From: Prorocentrum cordatum
Taxonomy: Eukaryota > Sar > Dinophyceae > Prorocentrales > Prorocentraceae
NCBI GenBank assembly: GCA_963575745.1
Contig: CAUYUJ010016358.1
Coordinates: 209,204-273,203, forward strand
Direction of reading: 5' to 3'
DNA: 64,000 nt
The position numbers were made by a program, and so were the translations under genes. Below the pieces are notes generated by a model. That model was not told the DNA's origin and did no database searches. It saw nothing but the letters and a program-made list of their open reading frames with translations. Below, piece by piece: positions 32,558 through 43,500 of the stretch. Numbering within the stretch: the stretch's first letter is position 1; every line of letters begins with the position of its first letter.

Positions 32558-35144
32558 ATGCCTCCGAAGAAGCGGGCCCGGATTAGGCATAATGAGTTGG
32601 GCGTTTCGCAGGCTGCAATGGCGCGTCATCTAGCTGAGCAGGGGGATGGACCAACTGAGTCGGCCCACCGGCATCGGATACAGCAAGAACTGATAGATTT
32701 GACAAATATTTGGACGCCAGTTGGGCCCGTTGTTCAAGATATAGAGCTGCCCATGTTAGAAGACGGCAGCAAAATGTTGACGATTATCCATCCTGTTGCG
32801 ATGTTATATCACATGTGTGCCTCATGCGAGCAGTTCGCAGTCTTCCTTCGCCAGTGTTGCTCAGGTTTCGAGGGCGATGGCAATTTGTTGTTATACACAG
32901 ACGAATGCACGACTGGCAATCAGCTGAGGCACGACGCTATAGGGCGCGTGCAGACAGTTTACTGGTCTTTGAAAGTGTATCCACACTGGTGGAGATCTCG
33001 GCTATGCGGGTGGTGCGTCTTCACATTTTTGCCGTGCGATTGGCAATGTGCCATGGACGGCGGCTTGTCTGCTCTAGCCAAAATCATTCTGCACAAGTTT
33101 TTCATTGACGGCGCTTCGAACTTTCATACAGGCATCGCGCTGCCGTCCCGACATGGGCCGTTTGTGTTCAAATGTGGGATTGCCTGCTTTATCCAAGATG
33201 AAGCCGCCCATAAATCACTGTGTAGTGTGAAGGGCGCCAGCGGTTCGAAACCATGTTTGAAATGCAAAAACATAACAAAGGGGATTACGCATGAGCCGGG
33301 CGAAGAGTACTGGCGCGATGTGTCCGTTGCAATGCCAGAGGAGTTTGACGAGCACGATAGGGAAAGCTTCAATGAGATGATTGCCAGACTTGAGCGGGAT
33401 AAGTTGGTTTTGGGGAAAGGGCGTTTCCAGAATTTGCAACAGGTGTTAGGAGTGACTTATCATCCAGAGGCTGCCATTTTCGACCCTCAATGTAGGTTGC
33501 ACTTTTCACCGCCAGATCACGTGCATGAAGACTGGATGCACGCGGCAGCGGCCAGTGGGGGTTTTGGACAATATGCGCTGAATTCATTCCTGCTCAAATC
33601 GTTCCAGCATGGCGTGGTCGATGCAGATTTGGACGCGTTTCAACAGCAGATCTGCTGGCCATCGAATCGTGACGCCTTGCATCGAGAATTTTTCAGGAAA
33701 CGAGTCACGCAACCGAATCCAAATAAAAAGGAAGGTTCGAAGCATGAGCCCCATTTGAAATGTTTCGCATCGGAGACGATCCAGGCAACCCAGGCTGCAG
33801 TGTTATTTGCGATTGTCGTCATCATTCCCATGAATATTTTGACATCGGAATGCCGCTGCTTATTCCTGTTGAACCAGATGTTCGATATCTTAGGCGGGGG
33901 CCCTGCAGAAACAAATGGGGGCGCCACGATTCCCCAGACCCCCCCGCCCCCTCAAAAGCATCCCTGGGTTCAGCGGGGCGCCTTCTGGGCGAACTACTGC
34001 GCCCCCATGCTGTCGCGGGCCCCCGAAGGCCAAGGGGACAAAGCGGTCGAACACATCCCGTTGTTGAGGGCCGTCGTGCGAGAGCACCACAAACTAGTAA
34101 CGACGCTGGCGCGTGCCCTCCCACCCCCGCATTCTCTGTTGATCCACCACCCCCCTCGGCACCCCTCCCTGCCCGGACACTCCGCCCCATCAGCATCATC
34201 CTCCGCGTGCATCTGACGCTTTGCTGGCCCCGACCCCCCGAGCCTCACTGTCCTCGCCCATTTCCAGCCCCGCTTCCCTTGCGACCCACGCAGGCGGGGC
34301 GGGGGAGGGCGGGGATGAAGCGGGGAAGCGGGCAGCAGGAGGGGGGGGGAACGAGGGGGCGAGGAGGAATGAGACGATGATGAATAAAGGGGGAGGGGAT
34401 GGGATGGAGGATAGGGGTTTTAGAGAGGACGAAGACGAGGGCGAGGAGGAGGACGAGGAAGAGAGAAGAGGAATCGCCATGTTATGAGACACGCAGGTCG
34501 GACCCGCAAGGGCGAGCGGACTCATTAGGCTCTACGGCCCGAACGTTGCAAAGCCGAAGGTCCATAGCATGTACCATGTGGTTGACATGTTGGAGGCCCT
34601 GGGCGTTAACCTCACTTGTTTCGCGGGGGAGCGCAAACACCGAGAGTTGAAACGCATTACACGCAATAACCGTCCAGGTGATGCGGGGCAGTCCCACATG
34701 GTGAGGAAGTCAGTAGTGAAGTATACCCACGACTTGATAGATGAAACTTCTTTCGAGCCCACCTTCCTTATCGCCCAGTCCGCATCGCCAGAGCACATTC
34801 CAGTGATGCGGGCGATGTTTCGGGAGCTGGGCCCTGTCATTTATAAGGCCAAGAGCGCTCATAGCACGGTTGGCATTTTGAAAATAGGCGATTGCGTTCG
34901 CGGTATCAGCGCCGGCCAAATCTTCGTCGGCCTAGCCGAGTTGTTTCTGTCAGGGGCCCACAACATTTCGGGCGAGCATTTTTTTGTGATTCGCTTGCAG
35001 GCTGCCGAGCAACTCGAAGGGAGGCTCTGGCGCTTCACTGGGACATCCGTTTTCTATCCCCTCGAGTGTGTCAAAGGGGCCGTGCCGTACGTTTTGAAAT
35101 CGGGTGGTTTTCTCCCCTTGCTCCCGATGCTCGAGGCCATGTGA
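32558..35144 (+). CDS. transposase-like gene, two exons (CACTA/KDZ-like, dinoflagellate type)
   Basis: Exon 1 32558-34096 from ATG (MPPKKRARIRHNELG), exon 2 34497-35144; about 728 residues. Motifs: LLLYTDECTTGNQL (Asp115), a Cys pair in VKGASGSKPCLKCKNI, an acidic-aromatic-His box in HEDWMHAAAASGGFGQY, and in exon 2 KPKVHSMYHVVDML...CFAGERKHRELK. An acidic strand followed by a CxxC module, a DWMH-type helix and an ERKH box is the pattern of Tnp2/KDZ-like DDE transposases. I infer the catalytic residues and cannot confirm them. The candidate intron 34097-34496 has GTAACG...CACGCAG ends and matching phase 0 and holds purine-rich simple sequence; boundaries are tentative. It is the first gene inside the left TIR, the usual place for a transposase. 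Confidence 0.65.
34097..34496 (+). other. candidate intron of the transposase gene
   Basis: Begins GTAACG after AAACTA and ends CACGCAG, phase 0 on both sides. It contains a C-rich block then GGGG and GAGGAN simple sequence (34290-34480). The unspliced frame instead stops at 34216. Confidence 0.5.
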
Positions 35145-35340
35145 TTCAGCGGTGATAATTAACGATTGGACCTCCGCTCAAGAAAAGAGAGAGCCCCTCG
35201 CCCCTCGGTTTCGGACCAGGCTCGCCGGTCACCCTTCCACCCCCCACTACCCCTCTGCTTCGGACCAGGTTCGCTGGGTCCAGCGCTGGGTCCGCTACCC
35301 CAATCTCTCACCCTTCCAGAGCCCATTCTGGCTCAAGGAG

Positions 35341-36144
35341 ATGGCAGAGCCAGCCGAACTCCGAGGATATCTAGGACCTTTTCCAGTTCTCGGCACACTT
35401 ACCGACGATGATCGGAAAGAGATTCTGCGCCAGACGGGCGTCAGAGCGTCTGCGCGTGCGCCACGCAAGGGGCATGTTGCAGGCCAGCCACGCGATCTGT
35501 CATTTAATGGCCCTCCTGAGCGGCTCAGGGAAGCGCACGAGATGGCAATGGTGATGATAGAGAAGCACGGCCGCACTGGCGGGAGAAAGACAGCCAAGCA
35601 GCAGCGCCAAGAACAGCAGGAGGCCATGGTGAAGAGGGTCTTGAACGCAGAGCGAGAGTTGGCGAAGGCGAAGCTGCAGATGGAGCAGGTCAGTGGTTCC
35701 AGCAGTGCAGTCTCCAGCTCGGCCGGTTGCGAGCCGAAGAAGATCGATGTCCCTTCCGACACCATGAGGCTGGAGCCGTCGGACGCGCCCATGAAGGTCG
35801 CCACCTCCCGCGCCTCAGTCAAGAATCATCGTCGCATCCCTCATGACTCGACGCCCGTCGAGCCCGAGGAGGCCCGCGACGCGTTCAACACCTCGGTGAC
35901 GGAGAAGGCCTCGGAGACGGAGCCGCTGACTGAGCCCGAGCGGCCCTCGGACACTCTGCTGTTGTCTTGCCCTGTCTCACAGCCGAGCGCTCCCGTCTCA
36001 GGTGTTGCAGGTGACTGGAATTTGGATTTCTTAGAGCCCGTCCAGTACTCCAGCGGTGAGTGGAACTTCGTGCTCGCTGATTACATGCACGACGTTCGCC
36101 GAGAAGCTTGGCGTGAAGTGTGCCCTGGTTGGGATCAGTGGTAG
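35341..36144 (+). CDS. KH-like-domain protein
   Basis: 267 residues from ATG 35341 (MAEPAELRGYLGPFPVLGTL). Residues about 25-80 resemble a KH RNA-binding fold: RKEILRQTGVRASARAPRKG, then LSFNGPPERLREAHEMAMVM and IEKHGRTGGRK. The core GxxG loop is degenerate (PRKG). A Gln/Glu/Lys-rich helix follows (about 80-115), then a Ser/Pro/Glu-rich linker and a C-terminal Trp-rich stretch (GDWNLDFLEP...GEWNFVLADY). It lies 197 bp after the transposase stop on the same strand. An RNA- or DNA-binding role is inference. The frame is open upstream, so an earlier spliced start is possible. Confidence 0.55.
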   Translation: MAEPAELRGYLGPFPVLGTLTDDDRKEILRQTGVRASARAPRKGHVAGQPRDLSFNGPPERLREAHEMAMVMIEKHGRTGGRKTAKQQRQEQQEAMVKRVLNAERELAKAKLQMEQVSGSSSAVSSSAGCEPKKIDVPSDTMRLEPSDAPMKVATSRASVKNHRRIPHDSTPVEPEEARDAFNTSVTEKASETEPLTEPERPSDTLLLSCPVSQPSAPVSGVAGDWNLDFLEPVQYSSGEWNFVLADYMHDVRREAWREVCPGWDQW

Positions 36145-36951
36145 CGTCGACGCGTGCAGGAGTGATTGTGGCCCCAGATTCGTCGGCGTGCCCGAACGAC
36201 GGTGGCCAAAGGCTTTCCGAAGCGGGCCGGGCGCTCGCAATCATTATTTGGATCAATTCGCGCTCACGCGGATCCTTGCTGCGCACTTCGGTGCAAAACT
36301 GAATGATGGCGAGGAGAGGGAGGGGGAGGTGGATGAGGCGGGAGAGGAAGCGGATGAGGAGGGGGCGGGAGAGCGCCTGCGGTGAAGTCGGGGGCTGACG
36401 GAGGAAGGAGGAGGAGCGAGGAGTGCGAGAAGGGGCAAGGAGGAGGAGGGAGGCGGTGAGGAGGAGGAGGGGGGGGCAGAAAAGGAGGAGGAGGAGGAGG
36501 AGGAGGAGGAGGGGTAGGACGAGGATATAGGTAGCGATGAGAGGGGGAGGGCAGAGGGGAGCGGCGAGAGGGAGGAGGGGGAGGAGGAAGAGCATGTGCA
36601 TGATAGGAGTGCCCAGGGGGAAAGGCACCAGGAGGGCCCATTATTTTGTACGGCTGTAATTATACGGTCTAGAGCCTAGGATAGGAATCTTGAAGCGCGA
36701 GCCCTCGTGAGCCCCCCTCGCTCGCTGGCAGGGGTTAGCGTTTCAGCCAGCGTCGCTGCTTGAATTCATGTGCCAACAGAGCCATGATATGTACGAGGCA
36801 ATCAATGGAACAAAAAATACAAAAAACTTGTCACGAACATCAAATGAATAAATGCAGCGGGTGGGGGCTCACGAGGGCCCGCAAGATGAGGCCTGCATTG
36901 GTTTCTTAAGGGAAAGGGCCATGCGGCTGGGCATGATCCCCGTCCGCGCTT

Positions 36952-37011
<60 letters not shown>

Positions 37012-37355
37012 GTCTGTCACCACCCCTCCTTATCCTACATCCTCTTCCTGATTTCGTCGTCGTCGTTGGCCCCGTCGTCGTCGTTGCCCCGTCGTCGTCG
37101 TCGGCCCGCGTCGTCGTTTTCGAGCCCTCGCAGGGCCCAGGATAAGCCGAACATCTTCTCTCAGAATCTGGATCTTTCCCCAAGGCTCGTCTGAATTTGA
37201 TGTGTATACCCGCCGACGTCCAAGGGCGGAAAGGGCGGCGAGCCCTCCCTTGCAAGGGAGGGCTCGCCGCCCTTTCCGCCCTTCCCCTAACGTAGCTTTC
37301 TGGGCTGAGAGAGGCAGGCTCGCCGCCGATCGGTCCGTTTTCGACCTGCCCTGCG
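36145..37355. other. purine-rich, (CT)n and (GTC)n simple sequence
   Basis: GGAGGA-rich tract 36305-36600, (CT)n 36952-37008, GTCGTC tracts 37055-37117 and a small inverted repeat around AAGGGCGGCGAGCCCTCCCT (37228-37247) with its complement at 37253-37283. No gene seen. It separates the KH-like gene from the zinc-ribbon gene. Confidence 0.6.
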
Positions 37356-39529
37356 ATGTCGATTAAGAAGGGTGCCTCTATTGCTGCTGCGGCGGCCAGC
37401 AAGCCGGATGCCCCACGCGCGCCGGCTGCCTCTGCTGCCAAGGCGTCCAAGGACCCGCGGCAGCCCCAAAACAAGGTGGGGATTAGCCTGACGAAGGACC
37501 CAACCATATGCAGCTGCGAGTACCGCATTGTGGGTACCGCTTTCGATGGAGCTCCCTACGGGGCCGCGAACCGTGTGAGGGGATGGGCATGCGGTGGGCG
37601 GGAGGGCGCATGCAAATTCTGCCGTCGGGAACTTCGGTGGAGCTCTCACGGGCCACGAATCGTGTGAGGGGTGTGCCGACCTGGGTGGCGGCACGCGCGC
37701 GCACACACAAGTGTATGTATATAGTACACCGTTGTACATCGCCCTATAGTCCTATTGCCCTAGACCACCATTGCCCTAAAGCCCTATAGCCCTATAGTCC
37801 TCTAGCCCTATAGCCCGGTAGTCCTATAGCCCTATAGCCCTGTAGCCCGACAGCCCTACAGCCTTATAGCCCTACAACCCTATAGCCCTAGCCTTCTAGC
37901 CCAATGGCCCTATAGCCCTACAGCCCCATAGCCCTATAGCCCAATAGCCCCATAGCCTGATAGTCCTATAGACCTGTAGCCCTATAGCCCGACAGCTCTA
38001 TCCCTATAGCCCAATAGCCATATAGCCACATAGCCATGTAGCACTATAGCCCCGTAACCCTAAAGCCCTACAGCCCTATAGCCCTGTAGCCCTGCAGCCC
38101 TCTAGCCCTATAGCTCAGCCCTAAAGCCCTTCAGCCCAATAGCCTATATCCCTATAGCCATATAGCCCTATAGCCCTATAGCCCCATAGCCCTATAACAC
38201 CATAGCCCCCAAACAAATCTGATTGGGTTATTCTCGGGTATCATCTCTGTCAAAACGAGGACCGAACACAGGATGGTTGGGAACTGCAGTTGGGAGGCCG
38301 GCAAACGAGGGGGGAAAGAGCTTGGGGGCCCTGGGCGCAAGGCTCGAAGTGCGCGGCGAGCCAGCGCATTCATGAGGTGCCCTACTTGATGCCCCCAGCA
38401 CACTTCAGAAAATGTTAACTCCTCACTCCCCTCGCATTTCCCCCCTTCACTTCCAACCCGCTCCCCCATCCCCCTCCTCCTCCGTCGCCCGCCTCTCTGC
38501 CGCGGCAGAGAGGCGGGCTGTGCATGTTTTTTGCTTTCCCTGCAGGGCGGCACGAGCGCTGGTCAGCCGAGCGCCTTCGTGATGCCGCCCGGCGCCGTGG
38601 GTGCCTACGACACGGACGCGCAGATCCCAGAGGGCCACCGCCTCTGCAACAACTGCCGCTTCATCTTCACCGACTCCTACGCCACCCATGTGCAGGGAAA
38701 TCAGTATCGCTGCAAGGCGTGCAATCGCCTCCAGAGCCGCGTGCAAAGGATGTGCACCAGCCACAACATCGACTCCTTCGACGTTTTGAGCCCAGAGGAG
38801 CGGATCTCGTTCTTCAGGGAGGCGCAGGATTACTTCGGCGAGGACTTGCAAAAATGCATCACGGAAAGCATCAGCCGCTCCCAGATCAAGCGCGTCACCA
38901 CCAAGTTCAGGACATTTGGCCCCATGGAGTCGAAGTCGGACGCGGCGAAGCGCTACGAGGGGCAGCCTGAGAAGTGGGCCAACATCCTGAAGACGGCGAA
39001 GCAGTTCACGTGCCCGGTCACCCTGGACGAGCTGATCCAGATCCCCAAGTACGAGGCCGAGACGGAGGACGTGAATGAGTGGGAGCAGATGCGGAAGCGC
39101 GAGGCCACTGGTGAGGGCAAGCTCAAGCTCAAGAAGATGAAGCTGGAGAAGAAGGAGGAGGGTGAGGAGCCATCGCCTCCGAAGGCATTGACCAAGGGCC
39201 AGAAGAAGAAGCTGCAGGCGCTGAAGACGAAGTTCGGGAAAGCCTCCATGGACCTCGCAACCCAGATCGCCGCAGCCAGCGCCCCCGAGAACCAGGATGT
39301 TGTGCCCGCGAAGCAGGTGAAGAAGATGCACGAGCAGCGCACGATGTGCACAGAGTGGAGCTGCGCCGACGGCAAGATCGACAAGATGATCAACGCTGAG
39401 AAGACCAAGCACGACGACTTTGCCGACCTCCTGAATGCGGGCGAGAAGGCACTGGAGCAGGTGGACTACATGTGCATGCACGTGGCCAAAACCATCGAGC
39501 TGTCGAAGGATGACGAGGTGGAGGCGTAG
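37356..39529 (+). CDS. zinc-ribbon and coiled-coil protein, two exons
   Basis: Exon 1 37356-37574 (ATG, MSIKKGASIAAAAASKPDAP...), intron 37575-38545, exon 2 38546-39529; about 400 residues. Junction: CGT|GTGAGG and TTTCCCTGCAG|GGC, both phase 0. A second in-phase donor exists at 37665. Exon 2 has two CxxC pairs (RLCNNCRF, YRCKACNRL), suggesting a zinc ribbon, then a mixed helical domain and a Lys/Glu-rich segment (GKLKLKKMKLEKKEEGEE). The C-terminus is helical and acidic (TIELSKDDEVEA). Protein of unknown function; binding to nucleic acid is inference from the zinc ribbon and basic stretch. Confidence 0.65.
37575..38545 (+). other. intron with an 8-bp CCCTATAG minisatellite
   Basis: GT-AG intron of the zinc-ribbon gene. 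About 37740-38210 consists of imperfect copies of CCCTATAG. The 3' end has a good pyrimidine tract before CTGCAG. Confidence 0.75.
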
Positions 39530-40571
39530 ACGTCCGCAGAGCGTGCTAGGCTTGCGAGGCTTGCCAGGCAGAGCGTGCTAGGCAGGATTGCCAGGCACGT
39601 TGGGTTTCAAGGTGCTAGACTTGCGAGGCTTGCCAGGCAGAGCGTGCTCGGCGAACAATCACGATTGTGTTTCATGTATGTCGATGGGCAGCCTCGTAGC
39701 CAGAACGAAGATTGGGATTCGAGCTCATTGTGAGTTCAAACGCACGTGGTACACAATCCTCCCCCTCCTCCTCCTCCTCCTGTTGCCGGCTCCTCCTCCT
39801 CCTCCTCCTCCTCCTCCTCCTCCTCCTCCTCTGGCGGTCCCTCGAGGTTGTCATGCATGCAGCCTCCCATCGGGGCCCCTCCTCGGGCAGGCTCGCCGCC
39901 CTTTCATCCCCTCCCCCCTTCGACGGTGGCTACCATGCACTGGACCTCGGACATCGTCTGGACCTCGGCTTGCTTTTTCTGGACCTCGTCTGGACATGCC
40001 CACGCAGTCCTTTTTCTGGACCCCGTCTGGACCTCGGACCTCGCGTGGCACCCTGCTCAATGACCTTCGGACCTCGTCTGGAACCCCTCAGGGCCAAATC
40101 CAGGCCCGTGTCTGCTCCTCTTTGGGCTCCGCATCTGGACCGTATCTGGGCCGTATCTGGACCGTATCTGGGCCGTATCTGGACCGTATCTGGGCCGTAT
40201 CTGGGGGAGGGGGGCGTATCTGGACCGTATCTGGACCGTATCTGGGCCGTATCTGGGCCGTATCTGGGGGGGGGGGCGTATCTGGACCGTATCTGGACCG
40301 TATCTGGGCCGTATCTGGGCCGTATCTGGGCCGTATCTGGCTCACGGGCGAATCGAGGTCCCTCAGCCCTCACCATGGGCCCCCCCTTGGCCTCCTCCAC
40401 GTCCCCGCCCTTCCCCCAACCCCCCCCCGTCTTGCCCTCCCCCCCCCGGCCTCCTCCACCAAGATGCCCTCGCCTTCCTCCCCCCGCCTCCTCTCTCCTC
40501 TTCCTGGCTGCAGCCCTTGTGGTTGCGAACCTGCTTGCCTTTCCAGTGGGCCCCTGAGTCCGACGGCCCCC
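39530..40571. repeat. 3' flank repeats and CCGTATCTGGG minisatellite
   Basis: 39540-39655: repeats of GCGTGCTAGGCTTGCGAGGC. 39755-39835: (CTC)n. 40138-40345: an 11-bp minisatellite alternating GGCCGTATCTG and GACCGTATCTG. The open frame from 39588 through this sequence is probably an accident upstream of the methyltransferase ATG. Confidence 0.7.
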
Positions 40572-43500
40572 ATGATGAAGGCATTGGCGTTTTCGTTGGA
40601 GTTGCTGGTCGCGTGTTTGGGCATGCCGCATGAATGGCAGGTGCAATCAGCTGCCGACGTCGCCAAGACCCCCAAGCTCCCAGCCTTCGAAGTTTTCTTC
40701 AAGAAGATCCCTGCTCTGGCCAGGCCCCTTCGGATCGCGAGCCCGTGCGTGGGGCTCCACTCGTGCGCCGTGGCGTTGGACGCCATGGGGGTTGATGCGC
40801 GCCACGGCAACGTTTACGACCTGGAGGCTGGGTACTCCAGTTGGTTAACGTCGCTCATGCAGAAGGCCGGCCACGAGGTGGTGAAACTCAACTTGGGGCC
40901 CAAGGACGGGCGGGAACTCAACTTGGGGCCAAGGTCTGGTTCAGCTTAAAGGGCTAGGACGGCGAGGAGGAGGAGGGGGCGGAGAAAGAACGGGAGGAGG
41001 AGGAGGAGGAGGACGGGAAGGGATGGCGACGGACGGGGAGATCGGGAAGAAGAGGATAAGGAGGAAGAACGGGTCTTGCACACTGGTTGGGGGGCCTGCC
41101 ACGACGGGCGCGGAGTCGTCTGAGATGAGCCCCCACCCTCCCCAGGGAAACCATTTGCAGGGCGCAAGCAAGGGCCCCTTGGAAGCGCTCGGGGGTCTCG
41201 GAGTAGGAGGCAGACTGGCGCGGCTTACCCGAGGATGGGAACGTCCTCAACGTGCCCCCGACAAGCTTGGAGATCCCGTGCGACTTTCTAGTCACGGGGC
41301 CCCCGTGCCCCCCTTGGTCTGGGCAAGGCATCAAGAGGGGGTTCAAGGACGCCCGCAGCCGCGTCTTCACCAGGATCTTGCGCTGGCTCTTGTACCTAAT
41401 CCACGCTGGTGGTCTCATCGGGTGCGTTCTGGAGAACGTGACAGGATTCGAGTACGAGCGCGACGGCCGCGTGTCTCCAAAAGACAGGTTTCGGGCATCG
41501 GGACCCTACAACAATAGGCTTTAGGTAGGTAGCACCTTGTAGGCAAGCTAAGGAGACGCTGGCTTTAGGTATGTAGCACCTTGTAGGCAAGCTAAGGAGG
41601 CAAGCTAAAACACCAACTAAAAAGCACGCCAGCTTAGGTAGCTGCAGTGGCTTAGGTAGGAAACTGAGGCACTTGTGGGCCTCCCAGGTTCCTCTTCATC
41701 TTGCGGAAGATGGCCCCAGAGTTCTCATGGAGGTCCGATAAATTATTGGCGCTCGATGCAAATGCTTCGCTTCCACGATGACCCTGATCCCGAGGGGGAA
41801 TATGCTCGTCCCAACTCCCTGTCCTCTCCTCCTCCCCCCTGCCTCCTCTCTCCTCTCGACGAGCCGAAATCCTTCACATCAGTAATTTTGGGTCTCGGAG
41901 CCACAGGGCGGTTTTTCATGTTTTCCATTCGACGTTCCATGAAGCCCGATGTCATTCCGAGGCCGCGCGTCGAACGTTTTCGATGGCGCGTCGCGTTATG
42001 CGATGTCACGTGCGTTGGGGTCGTCAAAGGCTTGCGTGCTTGTTGCGGATCGGTTGATGTGGGCTGGGGTTTCTCAGGATTGTACATTTGCTTTGCGCTG
42101 GGGCGGTTTCGACCCCCATCCCTGGCTGATCCACCCCGCGGGTAACGTCGCAGGAAGAGTTCGATCATTTCGTTCGTAGTGCCAGCGATGCTGTCGCGGA
42201 CATTGACCGCGCCACGGGGGGGGGTCGTCCAGAAATTTCCTACCATATTGCAGTGTTGGTTCTTCGTTTTGAAGAGACACCGCCCCGCGTCATTCCTTCC
42301 GGCCCCCTCCCTCGTCCTCCCTCTTCGCGTATCTGCCCCTGCTCTCCGCGTGTCTCCGTCGTCATCGTCCATCGTCATCGTCGCCATCACCATCATCATC
42401 AGCATCATCAGCATTCTCGCCGTCTCCATCATCAATACCACCACCATCCTCATCAACATCATCAAAACACCCCCCTTGTTCCCCCGCGTCTCTGCTTCGC
42501 CACATCCCCCGCAAGTCTCGTGGCCTTGTGAGGTGCTCCACCGAAGGCCCCATCGGCAGGGTCCTTAGTGCGCCGCCCAGCCCATGTCGGCACGCCCCTC
42601 AGACGCTTCGTGTCCCCATGAGGAGCTCATCGGAGGTCCCGGCGGCAAGGTCCACATGCCGTCGCCCAGGCCACATTGATGACACCCTCAAACATTTCGT
42701 GCCCCTATAGGCAGCTCCACCAAAAAAAGGTCCCAGCGGCAGGTTTCCCAGGCCGCCGCCCAGCATATTTCGGCATACGTTTCACACGCTTCGTGGCCCC
42801 ACGGGGAGCTACACCGACGGCCCCACAGGCAGGGCCCACAGGCCGCCGCCCAGCCCATTCCGTCATACGCTCACAAGCTTCGTGGCCCCATTGGGGAGCA
42901 CCCCCGATGGCCCAAGCGACAGGGTCCACATGCCGTCGCCCAGCCCATGTCGTCCACGAGTGGCGCCCAGCACGGCTCCAAGAGCGCCCCAAGAGGCGCC
43001 GAGTAAGTTGCACCCTCATGCAAATAGTTTTTGTCACTTGTGGGGGTCCTCTTGGGGCCCTCTTGGAGCATTCTTGGGGCCCTCTGGGAGCGTTCTTGGG
43101 GCCTTCCCGGGGCCCCAGTGGGCCCTCGGAGGGCCCCAAGAACGTTCCCCGAGGGCCCCAAGAGGGACCCCCCAAAGTGGTACAAAGAATTCGCGCGAAC
43201 GTGCAATCTGTTGTAGGCCTTTCGGGGCCCTCTGGGAGCTCTCTTGGGGCCCCCATTGGTGGCGCCTTGGGGCCTTGGGATGGCTCCAAGAGGCTTCGGG
43301 ATTGCCCCAGACCGCCACAAGACAGCTCCGAGACGGCCGTCGAGCACCACGGGTGAAAGCAAGTGAGGCTAGGGAACAGGGCCTCTGGTAAGCCGCCACT
43401 GCGCCCCCTGGACTACCCAGACAGCGAGGGGACCTGAAACGCCCTGGGGCTCCAGGGGCCCCAGATTAGTGAAGTGAAGGTTTTTGCCATGCAAGCACCC

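Noticed and set aside
37740-38210. CCCTATAG repeats as telomeric sequence
   Set aside because: The unit differs from the TTTAGGG telomere repeat, is imperfect, and lies inside an intron.
39588-40571. N-terminal extension of the methyltransferase through the open frame from 39588
   Set aside because: It consists of CTC and CCGTATCTGGG repeats; the ATG at 40572 directly precedes conserved sequence. A spliced upstream exon is not excluded.
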